Assembly: GCA_018674495.1 (NCBI GenBank)
Contig: JABHAA010000101.1
Location: 1 to 64,000 of the forward strand
DNA: 64,000 nt
Source: Rhodospirillaceae bacterium
Lineage (GTDB): Bacteria; Pseudomonadota; Alphaproteobacteria; Rhodospirillales; UBA2165
Reading direction: 5' to 3'
Shown one piece after another: positions 61,498-64,000 of the stretch; the stretch's first letter is position 1; each line of letters starts with the position of its first letter. Both the position numbers and the translations under genes were made by a program. The notes beneath the pieces are model-generated. The model worked only from the letters and a program-made list of their open reading frames with translations, ran no database searches and had not been told where the DNA came from.

Positions 61498-63086
61498 CAG
61501 CCTGCGCCCGGCTTGAGCCGGCCTTTCATGACTTTGTTGGTCGGCGTCAGTGGGAAGGCGTCGATAAGCTGCAAATGTTCGGGCCATTTGTTCTTGGCCA
61601 CCTGATTGGCGTCCAAATATTCGGTGATGGCCTGAAGGCTGACCCCCGCATCGGGCGCCGGCTGCACGAAGACGCAGGCGCGCTCGCCCAGCACCGCATC
61701 TTTCATGGGCACGATGGCGCACATAGCCACTTCATCCATTTTGCCGATCAGAGCTTCCACGTCGGCGGGATTGAATTTGACGCCGCCCCGGTTGATCACA
61801 TCTTTGGTGCGCCCGGTGATGCGCAAATAGCCGTCTGCATCAATGCTCGCCAGATCGCCGGTGTGAAACCAGCCGTCGGTGAAATTTTCGGTGTTGGCCG
61901 CATCGTTGTGGTAATAGCCGGAAAATATGGACGAGCCGCGTATCTGCAATTCGCCCTCATCGCCATCGCCGCCAACGATGCGAATCTCATTTCCGGGTGT
62001 CGCCCGGCCGACCGTATCATAGCGTTGGCGCGCAGAATCGCCGGGCCTGTTATAAGTGCCGGCCTGGGTTTCTGTCATGCCCCAAAGCTGCAGAAATTCT
62101 CCGTTCGGCAGTTTGCCGTCTACAAATTCAGCCAATTCCGGCGGGCAGGCGGCGCCCGAGCAAACCACGATCCGCACCGCGCTCAGGTCCGCATCGTCGA
62201 ACAATCCGGCTTGTCGGCAGGCGACGTTGTGAGCCGGGCCGGTGAACAGCATGGTGGCGCTGGCTGATTGCACGGCGGTCATGAAATCGGTTGGTGTGAA
62301 GGCGGGCAGCAGCTGTGTGGTAACCCCTGCGCAAAGGCCGATCTGTAGGGCGCACATCCCATAAAGATGGCTGAACGGCGCCGCGCTGAGGATAATATCA
62401 CTATCGGTAACGCCAAATTCGCCCACCGCCAGGCGGGCGTTGGAGCCGAAGGGATGGGCGTTGACCGCAATCCCCTTGGGGCTGGATGTGGTGCCCGACG
62501 TATAGAGTATCAATTTGGGATCGTCGGCGGATGGCTCAGGCTCCGGCGGTGGCGCATCGAAGCCAAATAGATCGTTGAAGGCCATGGTCCCATCGACGGC
62601 ACCGCCGAAGGCGAAGACGAATTCCAGGCCGGGAAGTTGGTCCCGCAATTGGGTGTGGGTTTCGGCCAGCGCATAATCTTTAAACTCGGAAAGGCAGATC
62701 ACCGCGCGGGCGCCGGAATGGACCAGCAATCCTTCCAGCTCGGCGGCCCGGTAGGGCATATGGATGGTCTGCATGATCCCGCCGATGCGGGTAATGGCCA
62801 GGAACGCTAAGATGAATTCCACGGTGTTCGGTAGTTGCACTGCGATCACGTCGCCATGCCCCAACCCCAATGAAGACAGCCCGCCGGCTAACTCATCCAG
62901 CTGGGCTTGAAGTTGGGCGAAGCTTATTTTGGCGCCGCCGCCCTGGATGGCGATGCGCTCTGGCGAGGCTTCGGCTGCGCGCCGGACCCAGTCAATGGCG
63001 GTTTCCTGCCGCCACAAGCCTGCCTCCCGAAACGCAATGTCGGCGTCGTTCCAATATGATGGCAGATCGGAGCTCTTCACCGGCAA
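61497..63086 (-). CDS. Class I adenylate-forming acyl/aryl-CoA ligase
   Basis: 529 residues; start is TTG at 63086 after GAGGAAGG, or GTG at 63080. Motifs: LILYTSGTTSSPKGIAVNAH, LWGMTETQAGTYNRPG, FHTGDLASIDADGYLRITGR and the catalytic Lys in LTPTNKVMKGRL. It is first in the operon and divergent from the Rieske dioxygenase gene, sharing a 116-base promoter region. Likely aromatic or medium-chain acid substrate. Confidence 0.92.
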   Translation of the reverse strand: MPVKSSDLPSYWNDADIAFREAGLWRQETAIDWVRRAAEASPERIAIQGGGAKISFAQLQAQLDELAGGLSSLGLGHGDVIAVQLPNTVEFILAFLAITRIGGIMQTIHMPYRAAELEGLLVHSGARAVICLSEFKDYALAETHTQLRDQLPGLEFVFAFGGAVDGTMAFNDLFGFDAPPPEPEPSADDPKLILYTSGTTSSPKGIAVNAHPFGSNARLAVGEFGVTDSDIILSAAPFSHLYGMCALQIGLCAGVTTQLLPAFTPTDFMTAVQSASATMLFTGPAHNVACRQAGLFDDADLSAVRIVVCSGAACPPELAEFVDGKLPNGEFLQLWGMTETQAGTYNRPGDSARQRYDTVGRATPGNEIRIVGGDGDEGELQIRGSSIFSGYYHNDAANTENFTDGWFHTGDLASIDADGYLRITGRTKDVINRGGVKFNPADVEALIGKMDEVAMCAIVPMKDAVLGERACVFVQPAPDAGVSLQAITEYLDANQVAKNKWPEHLQLIDAFPLTPTNKVMKGRLKPGAG

Positions 63087-63202
63087 GCCCTTCCTCTTTA
63101 CAATGACCGGTACATTTGCTTTTCATAAGAGATATTGGCGCGCCGCCCGTCAACCGGCAATTAGAGGCGCCTCGGCGCTGGCCAGCGGCAAGGAGAACCG
63201 AA

Positions 63203-64000
63203 ATGCCTTACGATCAGAATTTAAGCATGGATCAGCTTGTCCAGTCGGACCGGGTGCATAAAGCCTGTTATGCCGATGACGATATATTCGAACAAGAATT
63301 GGAGAATATTTTCTACAAATCCTGGATCTATATGGGCCACGAAAGCCAAGTGCCTAATCCGGGCGACTATTGGACTACCTGGATCGGCAAGCAGCGCATG
63401 ATATTAAGCCGCGGCGACGACGGCCAAGTGCATGTGCTCTATAACCGCTGCCCGCACCGGGGGGCGCTTCTCTGCAACGCCCAGCACGGCAACGCCGGCA
63501 AAGCCTTCCGCTGTCCCTACCACGCCTGGCAGTTTCATATGGATGGCAGCGTCCGCCAGATACCGATGAAACAAGGCTATGACGGCACCGCCGACGTGCT
63601 TCAAGATGCCGAGTTCGCGATGAAAAAGGCAGAACGCTACGATACCTATCGCGGCTTTGTTTTCGCCAGTTTGTCCGAAGACGGCCCTGATCTTCTGACC
63701 TGGTTGGGCCAAGGCGCCAAGGCCGCCTTCGATGATATCTGCAACCGCTCGCCCGAGGGCGAAGTCGAAGTGGTGCCCAACTGCTTCCGCATCATCCAAA
63801 AAAGCAATTGGAAGATATTCCTGGAAAACCAATTGGATGCCTTGCATCCTTCGATCACCCATCATTCCACCGGCGATGCGGCGGCGGAAATGCAAAAAGT
63901 CTATAAAGAGCGTACCGGCGAAGACGCGCCCATGGGCTATCAGATGCTGGCCGATTTCACCCTGCCGTTCGAAAAATGGGATTCCATAAGCACCTACGGC
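63203..64000 (+). CDS. Rieske non-haem iron dioxygenase alpha subunit (3-prime truncated by window)
   Basis: The first 266 codons are visible; the gene runs off the window. AGGAG precedes the ATG. The Rieske cluster ligands are Cys83, His85, Cys104 and His107 (RCPHRGALLC and CPYHAW), and the mononuclear iron site is complete: Asn209, Asp212, His215, His220 in ENQLDALHPSITH. This is the aromatic-ring-hydroxylating dioxygenase alpha-subunit type (salicylate or benzoate-like group). It is divergent from the CoA ligase/iron-sulfur operon. Confidence 0.94.
   Translation, partial: MPYDQNLSMDQLVQSDRVHKACYADDDIFEQELENIFYKSWIYMGHESQVPNPGDYWTTWIGKQRMILSRGDDGQVHVLYNRCPHRGALLCNAQHGNAGKAFRCPYHAWQFHMDGSVRQIPMKQGYDGTADVLQDAEFAMKKAERYDTYRGFVFASLSEDGPDLLTWLGQGAKAAFDDICNRSPEGEVEVVPNCFRIIQKSNWKIFLENQLDALHPSITHHSTGDAAAEMQKVYKERTGEDAPMGYQMLADFTLPFEKWDSISTYG

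Overview
The window reads as a chromosomal segment of a metabolically broad, probably aerobic alphaproteobacterium. Base composition is moderately G+C rich by eye, genes are dense and often overlap by 1 to 4 bases, and Shine-Dalgarno sites are mostly GGAG-like. The AprBA plus AprM arrangement with a dissimilatory-type Sat fits marine or soil alphaproteobacteria that oxidise sulfite. The taxon is an inference from gene content only; no rRNA, tRNA or CRISPR array was seen.

Layout. (1) 25-2485: an IS3-family element sits against the 3-prime end of a broken molybdopterin oxidoreductase gene, whose TorD-type chaperone survives downstream. (2) 2698-8261: FecR-domain protein, YaiI-like protein, a MarR/HlyD/DHA2 efflux operon with a palindromic operator, and an HD-GYP response regulator. 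(3) 8322-20508: catabolic genes in several short operons on both strands (luciferase-like monooxygenase, SDRs, extradiol dioxygenase, pseudo class II aldolase, Rieske oxygenase, RidA, cupin, molybdopterin oxidoreductase, MetE-like protein, cyclase, PEP mutase-like lyase). (4) 20655-28203: sulfur-related genes: cysteine-dioxygenase-like cupin, a protein with four rhodanese domains, and aprM-aprB-aprA ending in two hairpins; sat lies apart at 43143-44312. (5) 28396-41666: ten minus-strand genes, nearly all overlapping, encoding hydantoinase A/B, an acyl-CoA dehydrogenase, a split B12-dependent acyl-CoA mutase, a three-subunit molybdenum hydroxylase, a type III CoA transferase and an acyl-CoA ligase. 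This looks like one complete but unrecognised catabolic route and is my first candidate for an undescribed system. (6) 42405-42984: a HigBA toxin-antitoxin pair. (7) 44324-51771: cupin, DUF2848 protein, DMT exporter, FAD monooxygenase, feruloyl-CoA synthase, alpha/beta hydrolase and HpaB-type monooxygenase, suggesting phenolic or phenylpropanoid use. (8) 51772-52132: the only long gene-free stretch; it holds a perfect 26-bp inverted repeat next to the leftover 3-prime end of a second hpaB-like gene. (9) 52133-56771: a branched-chain-amino-acid-type ABC importer. (10) 56971-63086: a tightly overlapping operon with three iron-sulfur proteins resembling epoxyqueuosine reductase/reductive dehalogenase and two CoA ligases, divergent from a Rieske dioxygenase gene cut by the window end. 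This is the second candidate.

Together the genes describe uptake, CoA activation, oxygenation and carbon-skeleton rearrangement of organic acids and aromatics, plus terminal oxidation of organic sulfur through sulfite to sulfate. Substrates of the individual clusters cannot be read from the sequence.
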